5,374 nt of DNA, from positions 1-5,374 of the forward strand of contig WQUQ01000132.1 in the NCBI GenBank assembly GCA_009782025.1. The letters run 5' to 3'. This document shows positions 1 through 5,276 of the stretch, in pieces. Under the pieces are notes generated by a model. It was not told the origin of the DNA, made no database searches, and saw only the letters and a program-made list of their open reading frames with translations. The stretch comes from Desulfobulbus sp. (lineage in GTDB: Bacteria > Pseudomonadota > Gammaproteobacteria > Burkholderiales > Rhodocyclaceae). Position 1 is the first letter of the stretch, and every line of letters starts with the position of its first letter. The position numbers and the translations under genes are program-made.

Positions 1-290
1 TGAGCGACTGGTACCGGGTCGGCAACGCCGGCGACATCACGCTGACCCTGCACATCCAGCCCGGCGCGCGCCAGACGGAATGCGCCGGATTGCACGGCGA
101 TGCCCTGAAGATTCGCCTGGCCGCGCCGCCGGTCGATGGCAAGGCCAATGCCGCGTTGCTCGCCTTCATCGCCGAGCGCCTCGGCTGCGGCCGCGCCGCC
201 ATCACCCTCAAAAGCGGCCAGACCTCGCGGCGCAAGGTGCTGTCGGTCAGCGGTTGCACGCCGGAAGCGGTCGCCCGCCTGGTGGAGTGA
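1..290 (+). CDS. DUF167/YggU-family protein, start codon cut by window edge
   Basis: The reading frame is open from the first complete codon at position 3 (Ser-Asp-Trp-Tyr-Arg) to a TGA at 288-290, giving about 95 visible residues. Bases 1-2 are 'tg', so an ATG or GTG whose first base lies just outside the window probably supplies the start. A protein beginning MSDWYR fits this family's size of about 95-100 aa. The family hallmarks are visible: LHIQPGARQTE near the N-terminus, LKIRLAAPPVDGKAN in the middle, and ITLKSGQTSRRKVLSV followed by a short C-terminal helix. DUF167 (UPF0235, E. coli YggU) proteins are small soluble alpha/beta proteins of unknown biochemical role. In many proteobacteria they sit next to yggT and proC, but that upstream context is not in this window. 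It converges on the pyrC-like gene. An internal ATG at 90 would remove the first conserved strand and is not the start. Confidence 0.9.
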   Translation, partial: SDWYRVGNAGDITLTLHIQPGARQTECAGLHGDALKIRLAAPPVDGKANAALLAFIAERLGCGRAAITLKSGQTSRRKVLSVSGCTPEAVARLVE

Positions 291-415
291 GTCACTCCGG
301 GCTGAAGCCTGGAGCTTCCTCGCCACGAGTTTGGGGCGCCTCCGGCGCCGAAATCACGCTTGGCTCGCTTGACCCCGGCCTGAAGGCCGGGCTTCTCGCT
401 TGCGCCGTGGTCAAT
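291..415. repeat. Convergent intergenic region with two REP-like hairpins
   Basis: Two related stem-loops lie between the convergent stops of the DUF167 gene and the pyrC-like gene. Hairpin 1 spans 295-314: stem CTCCGGGC, loop TGAA, stem GCCTGGAG, with one G/T wobble. Hairpin 2 spans 374-391: a perfect 7-bp stem CCCGGCC/GGCCGGG with the same TGAA loop. Each is followed by a similar tail (gcttcctcgc and gcttctcgct), so the two look like diverged direct copies of one repeat unit of about 28 bp. Between them, GGCGCC-TCC-GGCGCC (335-349) is another self-complementary stretch. None is followed by a clear T-tract on either strand. They could act as bidirectional transcript ends or 3' stabilisers. 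That role is inferred; the hairpins themselves are seen directly. Confidence 0.65.
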
Positions 416-1660
416 TTAGCCGGCGAACGCCACGCGGCCGCCGACCAGCGTCGCCTTGACCTTGCCGGCCAGCGCCTGGCCGAGCCAGGGCGAGTTCTTG
501 CCCCGGCTCTTCAGGCTGTCGGCGCTCAGTTGCCACTCGGCGGCCGGATCGAAAATGCAGATGTCGGCCACGGCGCCGGGCGCCAGATGCGCTGCGGGCA
601 GACCGAGGATTGTCGCCGGCGCGGCGGTGATGCGGGCCAGCGCTCGGGGCAGGTCAACGCCTGCCGCTGCGGCCCATTTCAGAGTCAAGGGCAGCAGCGT
701 TTCCAGCCCGCTGGCGCCTGGCTTGGCTTCGCCAAAGGGCAGCAGTTTGTCGTCAGCGCCGAGCGGCGTGTGATCCGAGCAAATCGCCGCCAGGCCAGCG
801 GCGACGGCCGCCGACAACGCTTCCCGGTCGCGCTGGCTGCGCAAGGGCGGGACGAAGCGGGCGTGCGGGTTGAAGAAACCGATGTCGTGTTCGCTGAGCA
901 GCAGATGATGGACGCCGACATCGCAGGTGATCGGCAGCCCCTCGGCCTGGGCCTCTGCCACCTGCGTCGCGCCGGCCGCCGACGACAGCCGGGTCAGATG
1001 CACGCGGCAACCGGTATCGCGCGCCAACTGGACGATGGTGGCGATGGCGATGGTTTCGGCGGCGACCGGAATGCCGGAGAGGCCAAGGCGGCTGGCCACC
1101 TCGCCCGCGTGGGCGAAGCCGTTGCGCGCCAGCCAGTGATCCTGCGGCTGCAACCAGACCGCGAAACCGAAGGTGGCGGCATATTCCATCGCCCGCAGCA
1201 GCGCCTCGGTATCGACCATCGGCGCATTGGCTTGCGAGAAGGCGACGCAGCCGGCTTTCTTCAGGCCGGCCAGTTCGGCCAGGCGCTCGCCCTTGAGGCC
1301 CAAGGTCAGCGCGCCGAGCGGCAGTACCCGCGCCTTGCCGATCTCCTGGCCGCGATGCACCAGACGGTCGGCCAGTTCCGGCTCGTCGAGCGGCGGGTCG
1401 GCGTCGGGCGGCACGACGACCGAAGTGACGCCGCCCGCCACCGCCGCCGCCAGTTCGGCTTCGATGCTGGTCAGGCGGGCGCCGAGGTCGATCAGGCCGG
1501 GGCAGACGACGCAGCCGGCGGCGTCGATGCGGCGGTCGGCGACAAAGCCATCTGGCACTTCATTGCCGACGATACGGCCATCGGCGATGAACAGGGATGC
1601 GATACGGTTGACGCCGCGCTGCGGATCAACGATCCGGCCATTACTGATTTCGATGTTCAT
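416..1660 (-). CDS. pyrX: Dihydroorotase-like protein lacking zinc ligands (PyrC'/PyrX type)
   Basis: A 414-aa amidohydrolase-fold protein related to class I dihydroorotases. The start is ATG at 1660 (MNIEISNGRIVDP), preceded by AGGTCGAG; the upstream in-frame extension to 1729 would run into the neighbouring gene. Family landmarks are recognisable: IADGRI and the PGLIDL strand (residues 54-59), HHLLLSEHDI (251-260), PPLRSQRDREAL (271-282), SDHTPLGADDK (295-305), GLETLLPL (318-325), and a C-terminal small domain with GKVKATLVGGRV. Key residues are missing. The HxH metal motif after PGLIDL is G60-A-R62, and the substrate arginine expected at 64 is Thr. The later ligand positions read LQPQD and HLTRLSS where active enzymes have histidines. 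In Pseudomonas, an inactive homologue of this kind (PyrC') is a structural subunit bound to PyrB, and a separate PyrC does the catalysis. I infer the same role here; the location downstream of pyrB supports it. Confidence 0.88.
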   Translation of the reverse strand: MNIEISNGRIVDPQRGVNRIASLFIADGRIVGNEVPDGFVADRRIDAAGCVVCPGLIDLGARLTSIEAELAAAVAGGVTSVVVPPDADPPLDEPELADRLVHRGQEIGKARVLPLGALTLGLKGERLAELAGLKKAGCVAFSQANAPMVDTEALLRAMEYAATFGFAVWLQPQDHWLARNGFAHAGEVASRLGLSGIPVAAETIAIATIVQLARDTGCRVHLTRLSSAAGATQVAEAQAEGLPITCDVGVHHLLLSEHDIGFFNPHARFVPPLRSQRDREALSAAVAAGLAAICSDHTPLGADDKLLPFGEAKPGASGLETLLPLTLKWAAAAGVDLPRALARITAAPATILGLPAAHLAPGAVADICIFDPAAEWQLSADSLKSRGKNSPWLGQALAGKVKATLVGGRVAFAG

Positions 1661-1688
1661 CTCGACCTGATAACCCCGGTTGAATACA

Positions 1689-2012
1689 TTAGACAATGGA
1701 GCCAAATGCGTTTTCAAACATGCCGCCAATCACCGGCAGCGGCTTTTTCTCCTCGTTGGCGGCGTTGATGATGCCAACCACCGCCAATACCAAAAAGAGG
1801 AGACTGAAAGAAGACAGGAAAGCGAGAAACGGCATGATGTGGATAAGAATCGAGAGCGCCATGCTGAAAAGAATGCTGGTGAGACCCAGCCCGAGCGACT
1901 GTTTCAAATGATATTTGAGCAGATCGTCGGCCTTTTCCTTTCCCGCCAGAAACGCGATCAGCCAACCGAAGATGGTGATGTACGAAACGATTGAAAACGT
2001 TTTGTTGTCCAT
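1689..2012 (-). CDS. DUF4870/Tic20-like small membrane protein
   Basis: A 107-aa protein with three predicted membrane segments, at roughly residues 6-24, 41-60 and 63-85. The polar stretch between the first two, KEKADDLLKYHLKQSLGLGL, matches the 'H-x-x-Q-A/S-L' pattern that I associate with DUF4870 (Tic20-like) proteins. These are small inner-membrane proteins without a settled function. The ATG at 2012 has a good ribosome-binding site, GGGGAAG, seven bases upstream. The gene stops 28 bp before the pyrC-like start and begins 92 bp after the pyrB stop, so it sits inside what is usually a contiguous pyrB-pyrC' pair. Its DNA is visibly richer in A and T than the pyr genes, partly because of its hydrophobic codons, and may be a later insertion. 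The family call rests on motif and topology only. Confidence 0.8.
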   Translation of the reverse strand: MDNKTFSIVSYITIFGWLIAFLAGKEKADDLLKYHLKQSLGLGLTSILFSMALSILIHIMPFLAFLSSFSLLFLVLAVVGIINAANEEKKPLPVIGGMFENAFGSIV

Positions 2013-2049
2013 TTTTGACTTCCCCTACGCGAGCGCCAGGTTGAGAAAG

Positions 2050-2084
2050 TGTCAGGAGACAGGCGCTGAAGTCTTGGCCTGACA
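2050..2084 (-). other. Stem-loop in the pyrB-DUF4870 gene gap
   Basis: The 92-bp gap after pyrB holds an inverted repeat. Arms TGTCAGG (2050-2056) and CCTGACA (2078-2084) pair perfectly, and inside them AGAC (2057-2060) pairs with GTCT (2071-2074), leaving a 3-nt bulge and a 10-nt loop. On the transcribed strand it is followed by CTTTCTC rather than a run of U, so it is not a textbook intrinsic terminator. It could weaken read-through, stabilise the pyrB 3' end, or be a processing site. The structure is seen; its function is inferred. Confidence 0.45.
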
Positions 2085-2104
2085 GGGCGGCGTTTCTTTC
2101 CGGT

Positions 2105-3064
2105 TCAATTCCCCGCAACGATGCTCATGACGGCCATGCGCACGGCAATGCCGAAGGTGACCTGGGGCAGGATCACGGCCTGCGGCCCGTCGGCCACCGC
2201 CGAATGGATTTCGACGCCGCGATTCATCGGCCCCGGGTGCATGACGATGGCGTCGGGTTTGGCCAGCGCCAGTTTCTGCGGCGTCAGGCCGAAATGGCGG
2301 AAATACTCGCCGGCCGACGGCAGCAGCGCGCCGTTCATGCGCTCGTTTTGCAGGCGCAACATGATGACCACGTCACAGTCGCGCAAGCCTTCGTCCATGT
2401 CGTGAAAGACGTGCACGCCCAGTTTGTCGAGATGCTTGGGCAGCAGGGTTTGCGGGCCGATGGCGCGGACTTCCGGCACGCCCAGCGTGGTCAGCGCGTG
2501 GATGTCGGAGCGGGCGACGCGCGAATGCAGGATGTCGCCGACGATGGCGACGCAGAGTTGCGTGAAATCCTTCTTGTAATGGCGAATGGTGTACATGTCG
2601 AGCAGGCCCTGCGTCGGGTGAGCGTGCCGCCCGTCGCCGGCATTGACCACATGCACGTCGTCGCGGCCGCTGCGGCGCAGGTGCTCGGCGATCAGGTAGG
2701 GCGCGCCGCTGGCGGCGTGGCGCACGACGAACAGGTTGGCGTGCATGGCGCAGAGGTTGTCGATGGTGTCGAGCAGGGTTTCGCCCTTGGCCGTCGAGGA
2801 TTTGTTGATGTCGAGATTGATGACATCGGCCGACAGGCGCTTGGCGGCGATCTCGAAGGTGGTGCGGGTGCGCGTCGAATTCTCGAAAAAGAGGTTGAAA
2901 ACGCTTTTTCCCCGCAAGAGCGGCACCTTTTTCACGTCGCGGGCCGAGACTTCCATGAAGGATTCGGCGGTGTCGAGAATCTGCGTCAGGATATGCGGCG
3001 GCAGCCCCTCGATGGAGAGCAGATGGGAGAGTTCGCCCTTGTCGTTCAACTGGGGATTAGACAT
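2105..3064 (-). CDS. pyrB: Aspartate carbamoyltransferase, catalytic subunit
   Basis: A 319-aa cytoplasmic enzyme of pyrimidine synthesis that joins carbamoyl phosphate and L-aspartate to give N-carbamoyl-L-aspartate. Signature motifs are intact. STRTR (residues 63-67) is the carbamoyl-phosphate site. SSTAKGET (89-96) is the mobile loop carrying the lysine contributed to the neighbouring subunit's active site. HPTQ (149-152) and HPGPMNRG (276-283) are the remaining active-site loops. About 20 residues precede the conserved core, as in Pseudomonas-type enzymes that assemble with a dihydroorotase-like partner. The gene starts at an ATG overlapping the pyrR stop by 8 nt (ATGTCTAA), so translation is probably coupled. 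No pyrI regulatory-chain gene is present nearby, which agrees with a PyrB-PyrC' holoenzyme rather than the E. coli PyrB-PyrI type. Confidence 0.97.
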   Translation of the reverse strand: MSNPQLNDKGELSHLLSIEGLPPHILTQILDTAESFMEVSARDVKKVPLLRGKSVFNLFFENSTRTRTTFEIAAKRLSADVINLDINKSSTAKGETLLDTIDNLCAMHANLFVVRHAASGAPYLIAEHLRRSGRDDVHVVNAGDGRHAHPTQGLLDMYTIRHYKKDFTQLCVAIVGDILHSRVARSDIHALTTLGVPEVRAIGPQTLLPKHLDKLGVHVFHDMDEGLRDCDVVIMLRLQNERMNGALLPSAGEYFRHFGLTPQKLALAKPDAIVMHPGPMNRGVEIHSAVADGPQAVILPQVTFGIAVRMAVMSIVAGN

Positions 3065-3566
3065 GCTCCAGCCTCCACGTCAGGCGACCCGCCTCGTCCC
3101 GGTCGAGCGCCAGATTCTCGCCCTCGGCCAGCGCCACGTTCCAGACGCAGTAATTGGCCGCCACCGGCAACTCACGCCCGCCGCGGTCGGCCAGCACCGC
3201 CAGTTCGACCGCCGCCGGGCGGCCGTAGTCGAACAGTTCGTTGATCGCCGCCCGCGTCGTGCGGCCGGTGTAGAGCACATCGTCGACCAGGATGATGTGG
3301 CGGCCCTCGACGGCGAAGGGAATCACCGTCGGCTTGACCTGCGGATGCAGTCCTTTCTCGGCGAAATCGTCGCGGTAGAAGGAAACGTCGATCAGACCGA
3401 TTTCCTCCGGCAGTTCGAGCAATTGACGCAGGCGCTCGGCGATCCAGGCGCCGCCGCTGTGAATGCCGACCAGCGTGGGCTGGCGATGGCGTTGCGGGCG
3501 CAGCAATTCGGCCAGTTGGCGACACTGGGCCTCGGCTTCAGGCAAGGGATTGGACAGGGATGACAT
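3057..3566 (-). CDS. pyrR: PyrR, bifunctional pyrimidine regulator/uracil phosphoribosyltransferase family
   Basis: A 169-aa type I phosphoribosyltransferase. The PRPP-binding motif [17 protein letters not shown] (residues 91-107) is complete, with [14 protein letters not shown] (33-46) and [10 protein letters not shown] (59-68) ahead of it, in the order expected for PyrR. In Bacillus, PyrR binds the leader of pyr mRNA in response to UMP and also converts uracil plus PRPP to UMP. In proteobacteria the RNA-binding role is less certain. I chose ATG 3566. A TTG five codons upstream (3581) is possible, but neither has a strong Shine-Dalgarno; only GAAAG lies upstream of the ATG. The start lies inside the end of ruvX (about 29 nt overlap) and the stop overlaps pyrB, so it is embedded in the operon. 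I see no PyrR-type antiterminator leader in front of pyrB, since no gap exists there. Confidence 0.93.
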   Translation of the reverse strand: MSSLSNPLPEAEAQCRQLAELLRPQRHRQPTLVGIHSGGAWIAERLRQLLELPEEIGLIDVSFYRDDFAEKGLHPQVKPTVIPFAVEGRHIILVDDVLYTGRTTRAAINELFDYGRPAAVELAVLADRGGRELPVAANYCVWNVALAEGENLALDRDEAGRLTWRLEHV

Positions 3567-3996
3567 GGGACGGACTTTCAAACCAGGTTTGCAAAATCAA
3601 TTGCGCCGCCACGGCGTCGAGCAACGGTTTGGCGCGGCGGCGATTGTGGCTTGTTGTGCGGCCGGTTTCGCGCAGGCGCGCTTCGGCATCAAGCGAGGTC
3701 AACCGCTCATCAGCATAGGAAAGCGGCAAATGGAAGCATTTTTGCAGACGTTCGCCAAATTTTGTCGCCCGTTGGGTCATCTCATGCGGTGTGCCATCGA
3801 CATGAACCGGCAGGCCGACGACCAGCAGCGCCGGCTGCCATTCGGCAATCAGGCGGCCAATCGCGGCCATCCGCTCGGCATTCGACTCGGCATGAATCAC
3901 CGTCAGCGGATGGGCGCTGCCCAGAAGGCTTTCTCCGGTGGCGACGCCGATGCGTTTGACGCCGAAATCGAAGGCCAGTACCGTGCCCTCAGGCAT
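3538..3996 (-). CDS. ruvX: Putative pre-16S rRNA nuclease / Holliday junction resolvase-like YqgF
   Basis: A 152-aa RNase H-fold protein of the YqgF/RuvX family, which in E. coli is linked to maturation of the 5' end of 16S rRNA and was earlier annotated as a Holliday junction resolvase. The fold's landmarks are present: the first acidic strand [16 protein letters not shown] with D10, [16 protein letters not shown] (59-73), [15 protein letters not shown] (94-108) with E97, and [15 protein letters not shown] (125-139) with D127. These form the expected acidic triad. ATG 3996 is preferred over a TTG three codons upstream. It overlaps the yqgE stop by 8 nt (ATGCCTGA), the same geometry as at the pyrR-pyrB junction. 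The yqgE-ruvX-pyrR-pyrB order is widespread in beta- and gammaproteobacteria. Confidence 0.95.
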   Translation of the reverse strand: MPEGTVLAFDFGVKRIGVATGESLLGSAHPLTVIHAESNAERMAAIGRLIAEWQPALLVVGLPVHVDGTPHEMTQRATKFGERLQKCFHLPLSYADERLTSLDAEARLRETGRTTSHNRRRAKPLLDAVAAQLILQTWFESPSHVIPVQSLA

Positions 3997-4549
3997 GCCC
4001 GGCAACGTCGGAAAGCTGGGTGAAGCTGATGCCGAGATTCTGCATCGCCGCCGGCAGGCGCTCCTCGGGCGGCAGGTCGAACAGAATGCCGGATTGGGCC
4101 GGCACGGTCAGCCAGGCGTTCTGCGCCAGCTCGTTCTCAAGCTGGCCGGCGCCCCAGCCGGAATAACCGAGGGTGACGATGATCTCTGCCGGCTGACCCG
4201 TCGCGGCGACGGCGGTGAGCACGTCGCGCGAACTGGTCAGGCCGATTTCCTCGTTGATCGACAGCGTCGATTGCCAGCCGCCCAGTGGCCGGTGCAGCAC
4301 GAAACCGCGATCCAATTGCACCGGGCCGCCAAAATACACCGGCAAGCGGGCCAGATTGTCCCACTCCAGCTTGATGTCGATTTTCTCGAACAGCCCCGCC
4401 AGATTCAGGTCGATCGGGCGGTTGACGATGATCCCCAGCGCGCCGTTCGCATTGTGTTCGCAAACGTAGACCAGGGCATTGGAGAAATAGGGATCTTTCA
4501 GCGCCGGCATGGCGATGAGAAAGTGGTCGGTGAGATTGACGCTGTCCAT
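3989..4549 (-). CDS. yqgE: UPF0301 (YqgE/AlgH) family protein
   Basis: A 186-aa soluble protein of the YqgE/AlgH family, of unknown biochemical function; AlgH was named for an effect on alginate production in Pseudomonas. Characteristic stretches are [28 protein letters not shown] near the N-terminus (residues 6-33), [13 protein letters not shown] (36-48), [18 protein letters not shown] (71-88), and [21 protein letters not shown] (127-147). Length matches the family. It is the first gene of the minus-strand operon. The ATG at 4549 gives the standard [12 protein letters not shown]-terminus, but it has only a weak Shine-Dalgarno: GGAAT is too far upstream. A TAGAAT hexamer at 4562-4557 lies only seven bases before the ATG, raising the possibility of a very short or absent 5' leader. 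The IS element ends about 90 bp upstream. Confidence 0.95.
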   Translation of the reverse strand: MDSVNLTDHFLIAMPALKDPYFSNALVYVCEHNANGALGIIVNRPIDLNLAGLFEKIDIKLEWDNLARLPVYFGGPVQLDRGFVLHRPLGGWQSTLSINEEIGLTSSRDVLTAVAATGQPAEIIVTLGYSGWGAGQLENELAQNAWLTVPAQSGILFDLPPEERLPAAMQNLGISFTQLSDVAGHA

Positions 4550-4639
4550 GGCCGGGATTCTATTCCATTTTTAAATCAGCCGAGTACGCGAAGGCGAAGC
4601 GCCCAGGGCAAGCGCATGAACGCCATCGTTATTGCCCAT

Positions 4640-4689
4640 TGAGCTTCTCCCGAAATTTTGTCTGCCAAGGGTGACTTGAACTGGAGTCA
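4640..4689 (+). repeat. Left terminal inverted repeat of the IS, followed by an orfA-start fragment
   Basis: This 50-bp terminus pairs with 5227-5276 with six mismatches (repeat positions 9, 20, 36, 37, 39 and 44). The match continues past a gap: 4690-4710 agrees at 19 of 21 bases with the orfA coding strand at 5178-5158, the codons around Phe-Lys-Glu-Gln. The left end thus looks like an orfA-side terminus with about 48 bp deleted between the terminal repeat and the coding piece. The orfB stop codon (4689-4687) falls inside this terminus. Confidence 0.8.
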
Positions 4690-4923
4690 GTTCAAGGAGC
4701 AGGCAGTCAACTCACGCACCATCCGCGGGCTACCATAGGCGCCCTTGAGTTCCACATGGATGGCACGGATCAGCGCCAGCATCTGGCTGTCGGTCAGTCG
4801 TCGCCGATCCGCTTTGCCTCCCCGCTTCCAGGCGCGATAGCCACTCAAGCTGACATCAAGCACCTCACACATCTCGGCCAGAGGAAAGACTTCACCCTGC
4901 ACAGCAATCCAGGCGTACTTCAC
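4687..4923 (-). pseudogene. Truncated IS3-family transposase OrfB (DDE domain lost)
   Basis: A 78-codon remnant that starts at a GTG overlapping the orfA stop (GTGA, 4923-4920) and is also reachable through the -1 frameshift. It begins VKYAWIAVQGEVFPLAEMCEVL and runs through SGYRAWKRGG and LKGAYGSPRMVREL, the normal N-terminal HTH_21-type region of IS3 OrfB. The match to the family then stops: the last residues, TACSLN, are encoded by the inverted terminal segment. Normal OrfB is about 270-290 aa, and the D-D-E catalytic residues all lie in the missing portion. The product cannot be an active transposase. The break lies at about 4707-4712. Confidence 0.9.
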
Positions 4924-5210
4924 AGAACATCCCTTGCAAAGTACGCCGTCGCTTTTTTTAGGATTTCGTTCTCCCGCTTGAGCCGCAGATTCTCCGCGCG
5001 CAACCGTGACAATGCCATTTCTTCTGGCGTCACTACCCTGCCGCCTGCACCGTTCAGCCTGCCTTCTGCCGCTGCCTTCACCCAGTTGCGCACGGTCTGG
5101 TCGCTCAGCCCCAGTTCCTGACACACCTTGCTGACGCTCTGACCGCCCTTCACCCGCTTGACCTCCTGCTCCTTGAACTCAAGCGTGTACGCCTGTTTCG
5201 ATAGCTTCAT
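4920..5210 (-). CDS. IS3-family transposase OrfA (helix-turn-helix, leucine zipper)
   Basis: A 96-aa DNA-binding protein of an IS3-family element. The start is ATG 5210 (MKLSKQAYTLEFKEQEVKRV), chosen because GGAGGG lies just upstream; an earlier in-frame ATG at 5234 falls in the terminal repeat and lacks such a site. Residues 21-46 (KGGQSVSKVCQELGLSDQTVRNWVK) form the helix-turn-helix that recognises the element ends. Leucines at 70, 77 and 84 make a heptad zipper for multimerisation. The protein ends with ENEILKKATAYFARDVL, typical of the family, so orfA appears intact. Near its 3' end is the slippery run used to make OrfAB. Without a working OrfB, the lone OrfA could at most bind ends, and in IS3-type elements OrfA is known to act as a modulator. 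Confidence 0.93.
   Translation of the reverse strand: MKLSKQAYTLEFKEQEVKRVKGGQSVSKVCQELGLSDQTVRNWVKAAAEGRLNGAGGRVVTPEEMALSRLRAENLRLKRENEILKKATAYFARDVL
4953..4959 (-). promoter_or_regulatory. Programmed -1 frameshift slippery site (A AAA AAA G)
   Basis: On the minus strand, seven A residues followed by G occur in the phase CTA-AAA-AAA-GCG of orfA. This is the canonical A-AAA-AAA heptamer. Slipping back one base reads AAA-AAA-AGC-GAC and leads directly into the orfB frame (…ILKKSDGVLCKGCSVKYAW), as expected for IS3-family OrfAB synthesis. Confidence 0.85.
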
Positions 5211-5226
5211 TTCTTCCCTCCAAATG

Positions 5227-5276
5227 TGACTCAAGTTTAGATCACCCTTGGCAGACGAAATTTCGGGGGAAGCTCA
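5227..5276 (-). repeat. Right (orfA-proximal) terminal inverted repeat of the IS
   Basis: This is the orfA-side terminus. Reading inward from 5276 it begins TGAGCTTCCCCCG, contains GTCTGCCAAGGGTGA, and ends GAGTCA; the orfA ribosome-binding site follows almost immediately. Its outer edge abuts the IS481-like transposase fragment with no spacer. Confidence 0.85.

Larger units (their letters stand above)
4640..5276 (-). mobile_element. Truncated IS3-family insertion sequence, 637 bp, rearranged left end
   Basis: The element is bounded by inverted repeats that start TGAGCTTC and agree at 44 of 50 positions (4640-4689 against 5276-5227). Inside are orfA, a canonical -1 frameshift site, and the first part of orfB, all reading leftward. 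A full IS3-family element is about 1.2-1.5 kb, so roughly half is missing, including the whole DDE catalytic core of orfB. With both ends kept, it could in principle be moved by a transposase from a full-length relative. The three bases outside each end (cat on the left, aag on the right) do not match, so no target duplication is visible. This suggests rearrangement after insertion, or that the ends were assembled from different copies. Family assignment rests on OrfA/OrfB sequence, the A7 site and the TG termini; the subgroup is not resolved. Confidence 0.88.

Noticed and set aside
374..391. Intrinsic terminator for the pyr operon
   Set aside because: The 7-bp GC stem is strong, but neither strand has a T-run after it, so I described it as a REP-like hairpin instead.
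1661..1729. Longer N-terminus of the pyrC-like protein starting at 1729
   Set aside because: The extension overlaps the end of the DUF4870 gene and lacks family similarity. The ATG at 1660 has a ribosome-binding site and begins the conserved first strand.
80..1768. 562-codon open frame on the plus strand
   Set aside because: It lies opposite the pyrC-like gene and overlaps the DUF167 gene in another frame. Its composition (rich in Arg, Gln, Ala and Gly) is typical of an antisense shadow in GC-rich DNA, and it matches no family I recognise.
3057..3100. PyrR-binding attenuator ahead of pyrB
   Set aside because: pyrR and pyrB overlap by 8 nt, which leaves no leader space, and I saw no antiterminator/terminator pair in the sequence.
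2204..3244. 346-codon open frame on the plus strand
   Set aside because: It is antisense to pyrB and pyrR, whose motifs are unmistakable, and its low-complexity Arg/Pro-rich end is typical of a shadow frame.
3938..4642. 234-codon plus-strand frame ending at the IS left edge
   Set aside because: It is antisense to yqgE and the ruvX start. Its final residues run through the intergenic region only because no stop happens to occur, and I saw no family motif.
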